Source: Pampus argenteus (Eukaryota; Chordata; Actinopteri; Scombriformes; Stromateidae). Taken from it: a stretch of 64,000 nucleotides of DNA. The position numbers and the translations under genes were made by a program. How positions within the stretch are numbered: position 1 is the first letter of the stretch; each line of letters starts with the position of its first letter. The DNA lies in NCBI GenBank assembly GCA_036937835.1, contig CM072861.1:3901001-3965000 (forward strand), given 5' to 3'. Positions 63,390 to 64,000 of the stretch are shown one piece after another. The notes under the pieces were generated by a model. That model made no database searches, was not told where the DNA came from, and worked only from the letters and a program-made list of their open reading frames with translations.

Positions 63390-64000
63390 CGAGGCATTGT
63401 GCCTGTGGTGTTTGGCATACATTATGCTTCTGATCTGACATTGTTGTCAGTCACTGTGAAATATTAACTGCTATGCTATGCTCAAAAGACAATAAATCAA
63501 CGCTAATCTGATTTCGAAACATGAAATAAAACATGACTCTTTCATTAATGTCAATACGGGCCAAATTAGACTGCTATTTTAGATGCATGTGCATGGAATA
63601 CTGAACTCTAAAAACACTGGCACATGAAGCATTACACTGAATTACCCTTTAATCACGTACAGCACTGTCTTTCTATGCATCAAATGGCCAATGACAGCCT
63701 GGAGGTACTTCGGTCTCACACTCACACACAGCCAGGTGAGAGTGGTCAGGGTTCAGCGCTCATTTCACACCCAGCAAAGTGACATTTTATAGCTCGCCCA
63801 CCTCAATCTCCTCCGTAATGAAATGATGACACCACTCACAGCATTAGCCTTATCTGTCTTTATATAAACTATATTAAAAGCAAAATACATGATCGGATTA
63901 TCAGTCTGCAGCCTCTGCACATATTCATATGTCTATCTAGAAACCAAATTAAAGCCCCGTTACACGATGCATTTTATTCTGAATTGGAATCTAATGGCCG
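63390..64000. promoter_or_regulatory. candidate conserved noncoding block, runs to the window edge
   Basis: 600 bases without microsatellites, recognised transposons or open frames. Motifs include GACAATAAATCAACGC, TTTCATTAATGTC, GATGCATGTGCATG (a palindromic ATGCATGTGCAT) and ACCCTTTAATCACG. It has the look of noncoding sequence under constraint. Conservation is untested. Confidence 0.3.

Overview
The window looks like intergenic or intronic DNA from a ray-finned fish, most likely a spiny-rayed teleost. The sequence is AT-rich and has very frequent dinucleotide microsatellites ((CA)n, (TA)n, (GA)n). It also carries remnants of transposon classes typical of teleosts: Tc1/mariner, hAT, PIF/Harbinger, piggyBac-like MITEs, L2-type LINEs, a second LINE type and tRNA-derived SINE pieces. 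No complete, recognisable protein-coding host gene, rRNA, intact tRNA or CRISPR array is visible. Almost all longer open frames are microsatellite translations or chance.

Layout. 0-9 kb: microsatellites, a common fish interspersed repeat (about 1.05-1.5 kb), a decayed Tc1-like transposase (about 4.1-4.9 kb), a hairpin beside an AT run (5.03 kb) and a (CTG)13 run (6.09 kb). 9-14.2 kb: candidate regulatory blocks, including a cluster of POU-octamer-like motifs at 12.28-12.39 kb, plus two copies of an L2-like 3' tail (11.6 and 14.0 kb). 15-24 kb: compound microsatellites, a 1,085-bp hAT element with a perfect 8-bp target duplication (17.4-18.5 kb), an antisense LINE fragment (18.9-19.6 kb) and a homeobox-site-rich candidate block (20 kb). 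24.6-26.8 kb: a tyrosine-recombinase-like fragment, then a degenerate plus-strand L2-like LINE. 28-37 kb: candidate regulatory blocks, an 18-bp minisatellite, small inverted repeats and a (TA)n tract of about 130 bp. 39.3-40.8 kb: a second L2-like LINE on the minus strand. 41.5 kb: a 19-bp perfect hairpin joined to a 24-bp minisatellite. 45.5 kb: an internally deleted Tc1-family element. 47.5-48.5 kb: a HARBI1-like transposase relic on plus, abutting a Tc1-like relic on minus. 49.9-55.1 kb: the only two open frames I would look at as possible host coding sequence (a 95-codon ORF with a CxC...CxxC pattern; a Pro/Ser-rich possible terminal exon), a 225-bp piggyBac-type MITE and a 320-bp TA-flanked MITE. 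57-64 kb: a 12-bp perfect hairpin, more microsatellites and several candidate regulatory blocks.

The genes do not form an operon or pathway. The plausible function of the window is cis-regulatory: a gene-poor stretch whose repeat-free blocks, rich in homeodomain, POU and SOX core motifs, may be enhancers of a developmental gene outside the window. That is inference. Cross-species alignment and transcript data would decide it, and neither is available here. I found no convincing evidence of a new gene system. The best leads are the transposon structures with intact ends, the perfect hairpins and the two open frames.
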